From the NCBI GenBank assembly GCA_016708925.1, contig JADJET010000001.1, positions 124,001 to 188,000 on the forward strand: 64,000 nucleotides of DNA, read 5' to 3'. The position numbers and the translations under genes are program-made. Origin of the DNA: Gammaproteobacteria bacterium (lineage in GTDB: Bacteria; Pseudomonadota; Gammaproteobacteria; Pseudomonadales; Porticoccaceae). The notes under the pieces are model-generated. The model saw only the letters and a list, made by a program, of their open reading frames with translations. It searched no databases and was not told the DNA's origin. This document shows, piece after piece, positions 17,322 to 26,025 of the stretch; the first letter of the stretch is position 1, and each line of letters opens with the position of its first letter.

Positions 17322-18920
17322 TTACTGCATCTTGAAGCCTTCGTAACCCTTCGCGGCCACTTCATCGCATTTCGCGCGATAGGCAGGACCACCGCCGCCG
17401 TAGAGCAGGAACGTGCGTTTCTTGCCGGGCGTGTTGGCACCCATGAACCAGGAATCCGCCTTGGTGAGCAGCGAGTCCTTGACCGTGTCATAGACGTGGT
17501 CGGTCCAGGCGTCTTCAGCCGCAAGCGTTGTTTCGATGCGCTTGTAGTTGTGGGCTTGCATGTACTTGATGCAGTCGGTCACCCACTCCACGTTCTGCTC
17601 GATGCAGCGGGGAATGTTACAGAAGGTGGCGCCATTGTGAGGGCCCACCAGCATGAACATATTCGGGAAGCCCGTCACCTGCATGCCGAGGTAGGTATGC
17701 GGACCATCACTCCAGCGCTCGGACAACGACTGTCCATCCACACCACGGATATCGATGCGCTTGTAACCGCCGGTGACTGCATCAAAGCCGGTGGCGTAGA
17801 TGATGAAGTCGAGATCACACTGCTTGTCGCTGGTCTTGATGCCCGTGGCATTCACACGCTCGATGGGCGTCTTGCGCAGATCGACCAGTTTCACGTTGTC
17901 CTGATTATAGGCCTCGTAATACTTGGTCTCCATGGGCACTCGCTTCATGCCGAAGCCGTGATCCTTGGGAATCAGGATATCCGCCACCGCCGGATCCTTG
18001 ACCCGCTGACGGATTTTCCGGGCAATGAAATCCGTGATGATCGCGTTGGCTTTTTCGTCGGTCATGATGTCGTGGAAGTTGCCCAGCCAGATACCGAAAC
18101 CGGGCTCGGCATAGAGCCTTTCGAAAATGGCTTCGCGTTCTTCCGGGGTTACATCGAAGATGGACCGCATGTCGAACTGATGGACAAATCCGCCAAATGA
18201 CTCGCGGCACTTCTTGAATACTTCGGGGTAGCTGGCCTTGAGCGCCGGCTGCTCCGCGTCCGTGATCCTGGAATTGTTGAGGGGCGCACACCAGTTCGCG
18301 TCCAACTGGAATACGGTGAGTTGCTTCGCGGTCTTGGCGACCTCCTGAATCACCTGCACGCCGGTGGCGCCGGTACCGATCACGCCGACGCGCTTGCCTT
18401 TGAAATCAACCGGGGTTTTCGGCCAGCGCGCGGTGTGGTGGTACTCGCCCTTGAAGCTGTCGATACCTTCGATTCTCGGCATCTGGACCGCCGACAACGG
18501 GCCGAGCGCGGTGATCATGTAGCGTGCGCGCGCTTTTTCGCCGCCCTCGATCTCCACTTCCCACTGATTTTCGTCCTGCAGGAACCTGGCTGCCGTCACC
18601 TTGCTGTTGAACTGGATGTCTTTGCGCAGATCCAGCTTGTCCGCGACAAAATTGTAATAGCGCTCGTTTTCAGCCTGGCCCGAGAACCGTTCGCTCCAGT
18701 TCCATTCCTTGAGAATTTCGTCGGAAAACGAGAAGGCATAACTGTAACTCTCCGAATCGAAGCGCGCGCCGGGATACCGGTTCCAGTACCAGACGCCACC
18801 GACGCCATCACCGGTTTCATAGGCACGCACCTTGAGACCAAGCTCGCGCAGCCGATAAAGCTGGTACATGCCGGCGATACCGGCTCCGACGATGATTGCA
18901 TCAAACTGTTGGTTGGGCAT
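17322..18920 (-). CDS. Type I Baeyer-Villiger monooxygenase, paralogue 2
   Basis: 532 aa, the same length as paralogue 1 and alignable end to end. This copy has every canonical motif: GAGIAG for FAD, GGVWYWNRYPG, the fingerprint FKGEYHHTARWP, GTGATG for NADPH and MKRVPME. It probably makes lactones or esters from cyclic or other ketones using NADPH and O2. It stands alone between two intergenic regions, with its own likely terminator, so it may be regulated separately from its neighbours. The ketone substrate cannot be inferred from sequence. Confidence 0.93.
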   Translation of the reverse strand: MPNQQFDAIIVGAGIAGMYQLYRLRELGLKVRAYETGDGVGGVWYWNRYPGARFDSESYSYAFSFSDEILKEWNWSERFSGQAENERYYNFVADKLDLRKDIQFNSKVTAARFLQDENQWEVEIEGGEKARARYMITALGPLSAVQMPRIEGIDSFKGEYHHTARWPKTPVDFKGKRVGVIGTGATGVQVIQEVAKTAKQLTVFQLDANWCAPLNNSRITDAEQPALKASYPEVFKKCRESFGGFVHQFDMRSIFDVTPEEREAIFERLYAEPGFGIWLGNFHDIMTDEKANAIITDFIARKIRQRVKDPAVADILIPKDHGFGMKRVPMETKYYEAYNQDNVKLVDLRKTPIERVNATGIKTSDKQCDLDFIIYATGFDAVTGGYKRIDIRGVDGQSLSERWSDGPHTYLGMQVTGFPNMFMLVGPHNGATFCNIPRCIEQNVEWVTDCIKYMQAHNYKRIETTLAAEDAWTDHVYDTVKDSLLTKADSWFMGANTPGKKRTFLLYGGGGPAYRAKCDEVAAKGYEGFKMQ

Positions 18921-19304
18921 TGCGTTCTCTCCACTTCCTACTCGTTAAAGAATTTTCGCATATACGGACCGGGGTGTGCGCAACGGACAGGCCCACCCAG
19001 ATTGCGGATCAAACCGCGCACACGGAGACTGATCGCAGCGATAAAACGGCGCGACCACCCTGCCCGGTCTGGCCTCGACGACCATTCTGATTCTTCTGGC
19101 GTATTCGCCCCTTGATTCACGTCAAGCTGATGCGGGAAGGATCCCGGCCGGATTATGACACCGCGCCCGAGTCGCGCCCTGGCGGCCACCCACAAGCAGT
19201 GCATTGGCGGCATTGCGAGGACGCGCCAAGGCAACAACAACCCGCGGCGTCGGCTATTCCGGATTTGCGGTCCAGGGTCCGGTGTCACTACCCACGGAAC
19301 CCGA
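18921..19304. other. Intergenic region between BVMO 2 and BVMO 3
   Basis: 384 bp without a gene I can support. Frames on either strand (for example leftward from 19468) are continuations or shadows of the BVMO genes. The segment should hold the promoter of BVMO 2 and the 3' end of the BVMO 3 transcript. I saw no clear hairpin with a T run and no strong -35/-10 pair. Confidence 0.5.
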
Positions 19305-20909
19305 TCATCCCAGAGCAAAGCCTTCGTAATTCCTTGCCACCACCTCGTCACACTTCTTGCGGTAGTTATCCTGCCCACCCACGTAAAGCAGCACGGTACG
19401 CTTTCTGCCCGGCACATTGGCTCCGGTAAACCATGAATCGGCCTTGGAAAGCAGGGATTTTTGGGCATATTCGTAAACGTGCTCGGTCCATGCGAGCTCT
19501 GCTTCCCGCGTCGCTTCGATGCGCTGGAAATTGTGCTCCTTCATATACCCGAGACAGTCTGTCACCCATTCCACGTTCTGCTCGATACAGCGGGGGATAT
19601 TGCAGAGGGTGGCGCCATTATGGGGGCCCACCAGCATGAACATGTTGGGAAATCCGGCGACCTGCATGCCCAGATAGGTTTCCGGCCCCCCCGCCCACTT
19701 GTCAGTGAGGGACTGTCCATCCTTGCCGCGAATATCGATGCGCCGGAACGCGCCGGTCACCGCGTCAAAGCCGGTGGCGTAGATCAGGATATCGAGGTCA
19801 TATTCCCTGACGCTGGTCTTCACGCCCCTGGGGGTGATGCGCTCGATGGGCGTCGCACGCAGATCGACCAGGGAGACGTTGTCCTGGTTATAGGCCTCGT
19901 AGTAGCCGGTTTCCATGGGCACCCGCTTCATGCCGAAGCCATGGTCCTTGGGAATCAGGATGTCAGCGACTTTCGGATCTTTTACACGCTCGCGAATTTT
20001 TCTGGCGATAAAATCGGTGATGATGGCATTGGCCCGTTCATCGGTGACGGTGTCGCGGAAGTTCGCCAGCCAGATGCCGAAACCGGGTTCGCCGTAGAGC
20101 TTTTCGAACAGGGCTTCACGCTCCTCCACCGATACTTCAAAAATCGAGCGGCGATCAAATTGATGGAGGAACCCCGACATGGTTGATCGGCATCTGCTGA
20201 ACAGCTCGGGATAACGCGCCTTCAGGGCATCCTGCTCGGTGTCGGCAATCTTCGCGTTGTGCAGCGGCGCGCACCAGTTGGCATCAAGCTGAAAAACGGT
20301 GAGGTGACCGGCCGTCTTCGCCACTTCCTGAATGACCTGCACGCCGGTGGCGCCGGTGCCGATCACGCCGACCCGCTTGCCCGTGAAGTCGATAAGCTCC
20401 TTGGGCCAGCGCGCGGTATGACAGTACTGGCCCTGAAAACTCTCGATGCCCTCGATTCTGGGCATCTGGTACGCCGACAAAATGCCGATCGCGGTGATCA
20501 AAAAGCGTGCCCTGACCTTTTCTCCGCTCTCGATTGCCACTTCCCATTGATTCTCGGCGGGGAGAAATCTGGCGGCCGTCACCGTGCTGTCGAACTGGAT
20601 GTCCTTGCGCAGATCGAGTTTGTCGGCCACGAAATTGAAGTAGCGTTCGTTTTCCGGCTGACCAGAGAAATGCTCGCTCCAGTTCCACTCCTGGAGAATC
20701 TCCTCGGAAAAGGAGTAGGCGTAGGTGTAGCTCTCCGAGTCGAAGCGGGCGCCGGGATAGCGATTCCAGTACCAGGTACCGCCAACGCCGCCGCCGGCTT
20801 CGAAAGCCCGCACCTTGAGCCCCAATTCACGCAAGCGGTACAGTTGGTAAAGACCCGACACGCCGGCCACGATGATGATTGCGTCACAGGCTGTATTGGC
20901 CATTTTCAT
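19305..20909 (-). CDS. Type I Baeyer-Villiger monooxygenase, paralogue 3, altered FAD motif
   Basis: 534 aa. It carries GGTWYWNRYPG, the fingerprint FQGQYCHTARWP, NADPH motif GTGATG and MKRVPME, and aligns with paralogues 1 and 2 throughout. The odd point is the first FAD motif: IIIVAGVSG (residues 11-19) has Val14 where GxGxxG requires the first Gly, and both sister copies have Gly. The first Gly allows the tight turn under the dinucleotide, so FAD binding may be impaired. The frame is otherwise intact. Starts at 20909 or, two codons later, at 20903, both after GAGAGAG. Confidence 0.9.
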   Translation of the reverse strand: MKMANTACDAIIIVAGVSGLYQLYRLRELGLKVRAFEAGGGVGGTWYWNRYPGARFDSESYTYAYSFSEEILQEWNWSEHFSGQPENERYFNFVADKLDLRKDIQFDSTVTAARFLPAENQWEVAIESGEKVRARFLITAIGILSAYQMPRIEGIESFQGQYCHTARWPKELIDFTGKRVGVIGTGATGVQVIQEVAKTAGHLTVFQLDANWCAPLHNAKIADTEQDALKARYPELFSRCRSTMSGFLHQFDRRSIFEVSVEEREALFEKLYGEPGFGIWLANFRDTVTDERANAIITDFIARKIRERVKDPKVADILIPKDHGFGMKRVPMETGYYEAYNQDNVSLVDLRATPIERITPRGVKTSVREYDLDILIYATGFDAVTGAFRRIDIRGKDGQSLTDKWAGGPETYLGMQVAGFPNMFMLVGPHNGATLCNIPRCIEQNVEWVTDCLGYMKEHNFQRIEATREAELAWTEHVYEYAQKSLLSKADSWFTGANVPGRKRTVLLYVGGQDNYRKKCDEVVARNYEGFALG

Positions 20910-20976
20910 CTCTCTCGCAAAGGACAGTTGTTTGCAAACTGGACGGCGCGCCGGGCAGAACCGCTACTCTGAAAAT

Positions 20977-21066
20977 CTGTCATGCCCGCGAAAGCGGGCA
21001 TCCAGTGCTTTGTTTCTACTGAATTCCCGCCCCGCCTCCGCGGGGGCAGGCCCTGCGCGGGAACGA
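20977..21066. repeat. REP-like extragenic palindromic repeat
   Basis: Two adjoining palindromes: TGCCCGC gaaa GCGGGCA (20983-21000) and a longer one whose outer arms are TTCCCGC (from 21023) and GCGGGAA (to 21062), with an inner CCCGC...GCGGGG. The pattern 'GTCATGCCCGCGAAAGCGGG...ATCCAG' is the widespread form of small intergenic palindromes dispersed in many proteobacteria. It lies upstream of BVMO 3 and past the 3' end of the SDR gene region. Confidence 0.7.
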
Positions 21067-21115
21067 CGAAAAGCGGATTTTTAGTAGTGCCTTGTTCACT
21101 GACAAGACCCCATTG

Positions 21116-21877
21116 TCAGGTCGCCATGTAACCGCCATCGACGGGCAGTGCATGCCCGGTGATGTAGGACGCGCTCTCGGAACACAGGTACACGGCTGCG
21201 TCCGCGATCTCGCTGGGTTCGCCAAGCCGTTTGACGGGCTGCGCGGCAATCATGGCTTCACCCACCCGGGGACTTTCTTCAAAGATACGCATCAGCATGG
21301 GCGTGCGGATCGGCCCCGGGCACACGGCATTGACGCGGATTTTCTTGGTGGCGTAGTCGAGCGCCGCCGATTTGGTAAGACCGATCACCGCGTGCTTGGC
21401 GGCGGAATACTGGCCCAGATTTTTAACGCCGATCAAACCCGCGTCGGAAGCCGTATTGACGATGGCGCCACCACCCTGAGTCAGCATCTGGCGGATCTGG
21501 TATTTCATGCACAGGAAGACACCGAGGATGTTGACCCGGTAGTTCAGCATGAAATTCTCCTCGGTGGCATCGGCCAGCTTGGAGGATTCGCCTTCGACAC
21601 CCGCGTTATTGAACGCGCAGTTCAGCCCGCCGAAATTCACCACCGCCGCCTTGACCAGCGCTTCCGCATCGGCGGCCTGCGACACATCACATTTCAAAAA
21701 AATGGCCTTGCCTCCCGCCTTGGTGACCAGATGCGCGGTCTCTTCACCGCCGACCACATTGATGTCGGCGACCACCACGCTGGCACCCTCGCGGGCGAAG
21801 ATTTCACAGGCCGCCCGCCCGATGCCACTGCCACCCCCGGTTACCACTGCTACCTTACCTGCGACGATTCCCGCCAT
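21116..21877 (-). CDS. Classical SDR family oxidoreductase
   Basis: 253 aa. Cofactor motif TGGGSGIG, VADIN after beta-2 (Asp, so NAD(H) is likely), NNAG, the catalytic Ser in NTASDAG, YSAAK (Tyr and Lys) and the C-terminal YITGHALPVDGG. It interconverts a hydroxyl and a ketone on an unknown substrate. It differs clearly from the SDRs at 26-29 kb. The ATG at 21877 has GAGGAG upstream. It is preceded by an unusually AT-rich stretch (21893-21955). Confidence 0.9.
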   Translation of the reverse strand: MAGIVAGKVAVVTGGGSGIGRAACEIFAREGASVVVADINVVGGEETAHLVTKAGGKAIFLKCDVSQAADAEALVKAAVVNFGGLNCAFNNAGVEGESSKLADATEENFMLNYRVNILGVFLCMKYQIRQMLTQGGGAIVNTASDAGLIGVKNLGQYSAAKHAVIGLTKSAALDYATKKIRVNAVCPGPIRTPMLMRIFEESPRVGEAMIAAQPVKRLGEPSEIADAAVYLCSESASYITGHALPVDGGYMAT

Positions 21878-21892
21878 GACCTGACTCCTCTG

Positions 21893-21929
21893 GTTGAATT
21901 AACTTTCTGAATGAAGTTGTTGAACTAAC
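21893..21929. promoter_or_regulatory. Candidate operator: direct repeat GTTGAAYTAAC upstream of the SDR gene
   Basis: The 11-mer GTTGAATTAAC (21893-21903) recurs as GTTGAACTAAC (21919-21929), 26 bp apart, each itself a partial palindrome. A nearby segment (21932-21950) has ATTGA/TCAAT inverted arms. The surrounding AT content is far above the neighbouring genes. A TetR- or MarR-type site is plausible, but no cognate regulator is adjacent. Confidence 0.3.
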
Positions 21930-21999
21930 CTATTGAATATATTTATCAATGGGGGGCATTATCCAACCATGTCCGTGGCGTGGAAGCGCCGTGGATCGC

Positions 22000-22428
22000 T
22001 CACATGGCAGCCTCCCGATGCATGGGTTCCAGATAATCCGGATTGGTAACACGCACCTTGTCGATCACCTGGCGCAGGGCAAATGCCATGACAGCATCCC
22101 ACTGCGCATCGAGTTTGCCCGCCCGCGCGCTGGCGCAAAACGCCGCGTAGGGCTCGGTCACCGACGGCTCGCTGCCGGTAAGGCGCGCCAGCTCGCGCAT
22201 CTGGCACTGTGCCGCAAGTGTGCTTGCCGCAAGCTCGCGCTCGACGACTTTCAGCAGGAACACCGCGCACAGGGCATTGTAGCGTTCGCCACCACTGCTG
22301 CGACCTGCCACGCCGTTGATGAATTCCGCAACGGTCTTGAGGAGTTCCGGAATGTCCGGCCGGTCCTGGGTCAGGGCACGCAGGCGTTCCGGGCTCATCG
22401 GCGTGTCGGTCATTGGTTTTCCGCTCAT
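22000..22428 (-). CDS. DUF6285-type protein
   Basis: 142 aa, helical, soluble. The stretch RPDIPELLKTVAEFINGVAG and the FLLKVVERELA segment match the small family (DUF6285) that is regularly encoded beside an aminoglycoside-phosphotransferase-like gene in acyl-CoA catabolic loci. The ATG at 22428 overlaps the TGA of that phosphotransferase gene (ATGA), so they are translationally coupled and the products may work as a complex. No biochemical function is known to me. Confidence 0.7.
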   Translation of the reverse strand: MSGKPMTDTPMSPERLRALTQDRPDIPELLKTVAEFINGVAGRSSGGERYNALCAVFLLKVVERELAASTLAAQCQMRELARLTGSEPSVTEPYAAFCASARAGKLDAQWDAVMAFALRQVIDKVRVTNPDYLEPMHREAAM

Positions 22429-23456
22429 CGATAGTGCCCCAGGATGGTCATCAGCAGATCGTACTCGATCATGCTGGCGTTGCGGCCGCAGCAGGCAAAG
22501 GGCAGCGAGCGACGCTCGCCGCGCAGATGGCCGTCAGCCTGCATCATATTGATGACAGCCCATTTGAAAGCACTGAACACCTCCCACCAGAGAATTTCTT
22601 CTGCGCTCACCGAGCGGCCACCGTTGGCGGCATAGGCAGCCTGGAGCTCGCTGCGCGGCCCCATGCCACCCACCGGACGATCGATGTTTCCGTAACGCCA
22701 GGAGCGCAGGCATACCCAGCCGAAATCCGCCATGCCGCTGCCCAGGTGGGCACATTCCCAGTCGAGCACGCCGACGATGCCGGTGGGATCCAGAATCAGG
22801 TTGCCGATACGATAATCGCCGTGAACGAGTCGCGCCGGCTCCGGCGGGGGTCGGTGCCGCTCCAGCCAGCGGATACCGACATCCAGCGCGGGATGGCCGC
22901 CGCCGTAACTGTCGTAGCGCGTCACCTGGGCGGCCAGTTGATCGCGGGAATCCGCGCTTGCCGTGAGGAACGGCAATTCGTCGACCGGAATGGCGTGCAG
23001 ACGCGCGAAAATCTCGCCGGTCTGGGTGGCGAAACGGGCGCGTGCCTGCGCATACGCCGGATCCGTCAGCAGCGTCTTGGGCAGGGTTTCGCCGGCGATA
23101 CGGGTCATCACGAACCCGCGCTCCAGGTCATCGGCCGGTTCCAGTTCGAACACCGGCTCCGGCACCGGCAGGCCGTGGCGATGCACTGCCTGGAGAATCC
23201 GGTATTGCTCCGCGGGCGGCAAAAACGGCGAGGTCGGCGCGCGATAGGTCTCCTGACGCAACACCAGTTGCTGCGTCCCGCCGGGTTCCACCAGATCGAA
23301 CAGCAGGGTGCGATTCGAAGCGCCCAGGGTCGCGACCTGCACATTGGCGATGCGCGCCGCGCTGCCATGGCGCCGCTTCACCGCCGCGTCGAGCCGTGCC
23401 GCAATCGCCTCGATGACCGGATCGAGAACCATCGGATGGAGCGCCTGCGCCGCCAT
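22425..23456 (-). CDS. Aminoglycoside phosphotransferase-like kinase family protein
   Basis: 343 aa from the ATG at 23456; the longer frame to 23726 overlaps the upstream gene and has no homology. The kinase-like fold is shown by RLVHGDYRIGN (catalytic loop, with Asp and Asn) and GVLDWECAHLG (metal-binding Asp). The family phosphorylates small molecules; members next to DUF6285 in catabolic clusters are not drug-resistance genes but act on unknown substrates, possibly a CoA-pathway alcohol. It lies 17 bp after the preceding gene (23474-24478) and overlaps DUF6285 by 4 bp, forming a three-gene leftward operon. Confidence 0.82.
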   Translation of the reverse strand: MAAQALHPMVLDPVIEAIAARLDAAVKRRHGSAARIANVQVATLGASNRTLLFDLVEPGGTQQLVLRQETYRAPTSPFLPPAEQYRILQAVHRHGLPVPEPVFELEPADDLERGFVMTRIAGETLPKTLLTDPAYAQARARFATQTGEIFARLHAIPVDELPFLTASADSRDQLAAQVTRYDSYGGGHPALDVGIRWLERHRPPPEPARLVHGDYRIGNLILDPTGIVGVLDWECAHLGSGMADFGWVCLRSWRYGNIDRPVGGMGPRSELQAAYAANGGRSVSAEEILWWEVFSAFKWAVINMMQADGHLRGERRSLPFACCGRNASMIEYDLLMTILGHYR

Positions 23457-23473
23457 GTCCCGTCGCGCCGGCT

Positions 23474-24478
23474 TCAGAGCGGATAGCCGACGGGCTCGCC
23501 GTCTTCCAGGAATTCGATGTACTCGGTCATGCCGAGCCCCTCGCGGCCGTCTTCCCAGCGCCAGCGGGTAAAGCCTTCGGCGATGCGACAGGCCAGTTCC
23601 TGATCGCCCACCTGACGGCGGTTGCGCAGCGGCGCCATGGTCAGCACCTCGCCGGTGATGCGGATCGCCCGCTTGGCCGTGCGCACCCCCAGCTGCATCC
23701 GCGCCGGGTCTTTGTTCGCATCCCATTCGGTGAACACATCGAGATCGATGATGTCCTCGTAAGCGCCGTCAAACAGCAGCACCCCGAGCCGGTGCACGAC
23801 GCGCTGGCGATCCGTCCGCTTCAGCAACATGAAGCTTCGGTCGGCGTCGAAGGTGGCGATGAACAACCGGTAGAAATAGATGTTCTGCCAGAACCGCGGC
23901 CCCCAGGAGTGATCGCGCCAGCCGAAGCCGTCGATGTCCCAGGACTGGTCGCCCACCTGAATGCGGCCCCGGGTGCGGGTGTGCTGATTGAAGTGGCCGA
24001 GGGAAAAATCCCGCCCGTACATGGTTTCCTCGCCCGGCCCGGTGGGTTCGCCGCCGTGCATGGGAGAGACGCCGGTGATCTGAAAATCGACCACACCCGG
24101 TGCGCGCTTCGCCTGCTTGAACAACGCCGAGGGATTGCGCAACAACTGCGGATCGTCGAGCACCATCAGCTCGCCGCGGTAGGTCATGGAGACCGCCTTG
24201 AACGGCTCGGCCACCTGGTATTCGAGACCGCCGGCGCAGTGGCGTTCATTGGTGGTGATTTCCGGGCGCTGAAACTGGCAGGCGACGCGACCATCCGGCA
24301 GGTAGAGGCACACCGACAACTCCGCGCGGCCCTCGTTGATCCGGTTGCCGAGGCGCATCCATCCGCCCACGCGCTGCACCGGATCCCAGCCGTTGACGTA
24401 CACGCTTTCATTGAAATTGGGTTCGGCGGTGGGCTTGTGGGTGTATTCGTCCGCCGGTGCAAGTCGGTAAGTGCTCAT
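23474..24478 (-). CDS. AttH/CrtC-like protein (DUF7064/DUF7065 type), leftward copy
   Basis: 334 aa from the ATG at 24478, chosen because it aligns with the paralogue at 24683; an ATG at 24526 would add 16 unaligned residues. Shared landmarks with the paralogue are FNESVY, VGGWMRLGNRINEG, SVCLYLPDG, the strongly conserved RDHSWGPRFWQN and LRNRRQVGD. Proteins of this type are beta-rich lipocalin-like double barrels related to AttH/CrtC/hydroxyneurosporene-hydratase folds. They are frequent in terpenoid and steroid degraders without a proven role. I assign the family with moderate confidence and no reaction. Confidence 0.65.
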   Translation of the reverse strand: MSTYRLAPADEYTHKPTAEPNFNESVYVNGWDPVQRVGGWMRLGNRINEGRAELSVCLYLPDGRVACQFQRPEITTNERHCAGGLEYQVAEPFKAVSMTYRGELMVLDDPQLLRNPSALFKQAKRAPGVVDFQITGVSPMHGGEPTGPGEETMYGRDFSLGHFNQHTRTRGRIQVGDQSWDIDGFGWRDHSWGPRFWQNIYFYRLFIATFDADRSFMLLKRTDRQRVVHRLGVLLFDGAYEDIIDLDVFTEWDANKDPARMQLGVRTAKRAIRITGEVLTMAPLRNRRQVGDQELACRIAEGFTRWRWEDGREGLGMTEYIEFLEDGEPVGYPL

Positions 24479-24682
24479 ACGTCGCGCCCCATGGATCGTT
24501 ATTGGTTGATCGGCCGTGCCGGCCAAAGCCGCCGGACTATAACCGATCCGGTTCGGGCCGGAAAATTTCGCGTCGATTGCCAGCGCGATAAGCCGTCTCT
24601 ATGCTGGCGGGACCTTACTCAACCACCCCGGCAGGGGCACAAAACTTCAATAAAACCTCAGTAAAACTTCAGGAGATCCACC

Positions 24683-25741
24683 ATGGCCAAACACATTTTC
24701 ATCACCAAGCCGGGCGACCGGGTGCGCCTCGACCCCGTCGACGAATACAACCACCCACCCGAAGCGGTGAGCAATTTCAACGAAAGCGCCTACTACAATA
24801 TCTACGACGGCAAGCAGAAAGTCGGTGGCTGGTTTCGCATCGGCAACCGGGTCAACGAAGGCCATGCCGAAGTCTCCATCTGCCTGTACCTGCCCGATGG
24901 CAAGGTCGGCTTCATGTACCACCGCGCGCATATCAGCAGCAACGCCGAGCACAGCGCCGGCGGTGCCCGCTTCGAAATCGTCGAACCCTTCAAGCGTCAG
25001 CGTGTCACCTACAGCGGCAAGGTCGCGGTACTCGCCAACCCCAACGACATGCTCAATCCCGCCAAAGCCTTCAAGGAAAATCCCATCCTCGATTGCGAGG
25101 TGGAACTGGACTACAGCGGTCTGTCGCCCATGTACGGCGGCGAGCACCTCAACGACGATGGCTCGCCCATCGAACTGGATACCAAGACCGCCATGGCGCG
25201 GGCCCACTTCGAGCAGCATGTCGCGGCGCGCGGGCGCATCCGGGTCGGCGAGCAGAGCTGGCAGATCGACGGCCTCGGCCTGCGCGATCACTCCTGGGGT
25301 CCGCGCTACTGGCAGAACATTTATTGGTACCGCTGGCTGCCGATTTCCCTGGGGCGCGACTTCGGCGCCATGATCATGACCATGGGCATGCGCGATGGCA
25401 GTGTCGACTGCGGCGGCATGGTGTTCACCGAAGGCCGCTACGACCTGATCGTGGACGCCCGCGTGCGCTCCGAATGGGACGCGCAGTTCCACCAGACCGG
25501 GCTGACCGCCCGGTGCCGCACCGAGCGCGGCCAGGAATTCGAGATCACCGGCAAGGTCATCTCCCTGATCCCCCTGCGCAACCGCCGCGTCGCCGAGGAC
25601 GGCACCGAACTCTCCACCCGCATCACTGAAGCCATGACCGAATATCGCTGCAACGGCCACGTCGGCTACGGCCTCTCCGAATACCTCGACCAGATCGAAA
25701 ACGGGGTGCCGGTGGGCATGGGCATCGCAGCCGCGCGTTGA
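24683..25741 (+). CDS. AttH/CrtC-like protein (DUF7064/DUF7065 type), rightward copy
   Basis: 352 aa. It is divergent from its paralogue at 23474-24478, with a 204-bp interval between the starts. Conserved blocks are DEYNHPPEAVSNFNESAY, VGGWFRIGNRVNEG, SICLYLPDG, the RDHSWGPRYWQNIYWYRW block and LRNRRVAEDG. There is no signal peptide or membrane helix, so it should be cytoplasmic. An AGGAG lies before the ATG. The invariant His-Trp-Arg of the RDHSWGPR motif may form an active site or ligand pocket, which is inference. Function unknown. Confidence 0.65.
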   Translation: MAKHIFITKPGDRVRLDPVDEYNHPPEAVSNFNESAYYNIYDGKQKVGGWFRIGNRVNEGHAEVSICLYLPDGKVGFMYHRAHISSNAEHSAGGARFEIVEPFKRQRVTYSGKVAVLANPNDMLNPAKAFKENPILDCEVELDYSGLSPMYGGEHLNDDGSPIELDTKTAMARAHFEQHVAARGRIRVGEQSWQIDGLGLRDHSWGPRYWQNIYWYRWLPISLGRDFGAMIMTMGMRDGSVDCGGMVFTEGRYDLIVDARVRSEWDAQFHQTGLTARCRTERGQEFEITGKVISLIPLRNRRVAEDGTELSTRITEAMTEYRCNGHVGYGLSEYLDQIENGVPVGMGIAAAR

Positions 25742-25780
25742 TGCGGCGCGAAACCTCTTGCTTCGCTAACGGTTGCCAAG

Positions 25781-25818
25781 GCCACCCCGATGCGCCATTG
25801 CGCGCGCATCGGGGTGGC
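25781..25818 (+). terminator. Strong hairpin downstream of the rightward AttH/CrtC-like gene
   Basis: A perfect 15-bp stem, GCCACCCCGATGCGC (25781-25795) with its complement at 25804-25818, and an 8-nt loop, 40 bp after the stop. There is no T run, so it may act as an RNA-stabilising or rho-assisted end rather than a classical terminator. The 200 bp that follow (to 26025) hold no gene but should carry the promoter of the SDR cluster. Confidence 0.5.
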
Positions 25819-26025
25819 GCGACCACGCTAGAGCTCGAACCCAGCCCCGGACGTACCACCTTGAGGCTGGCGTTACCCCTCATCAGCATTGTTACCAGAG
25901 GGTAGATTTTTGCCGGCGATTTCACCAGAATTGCCGGCCAAGTGCCGGGCACCGCCCCTGGCGTCGACTAATGTCCGGCGGCTCCATTCCCACCCCGATT
26001 GGCTTATGTGCGAGGAGATTACAGC

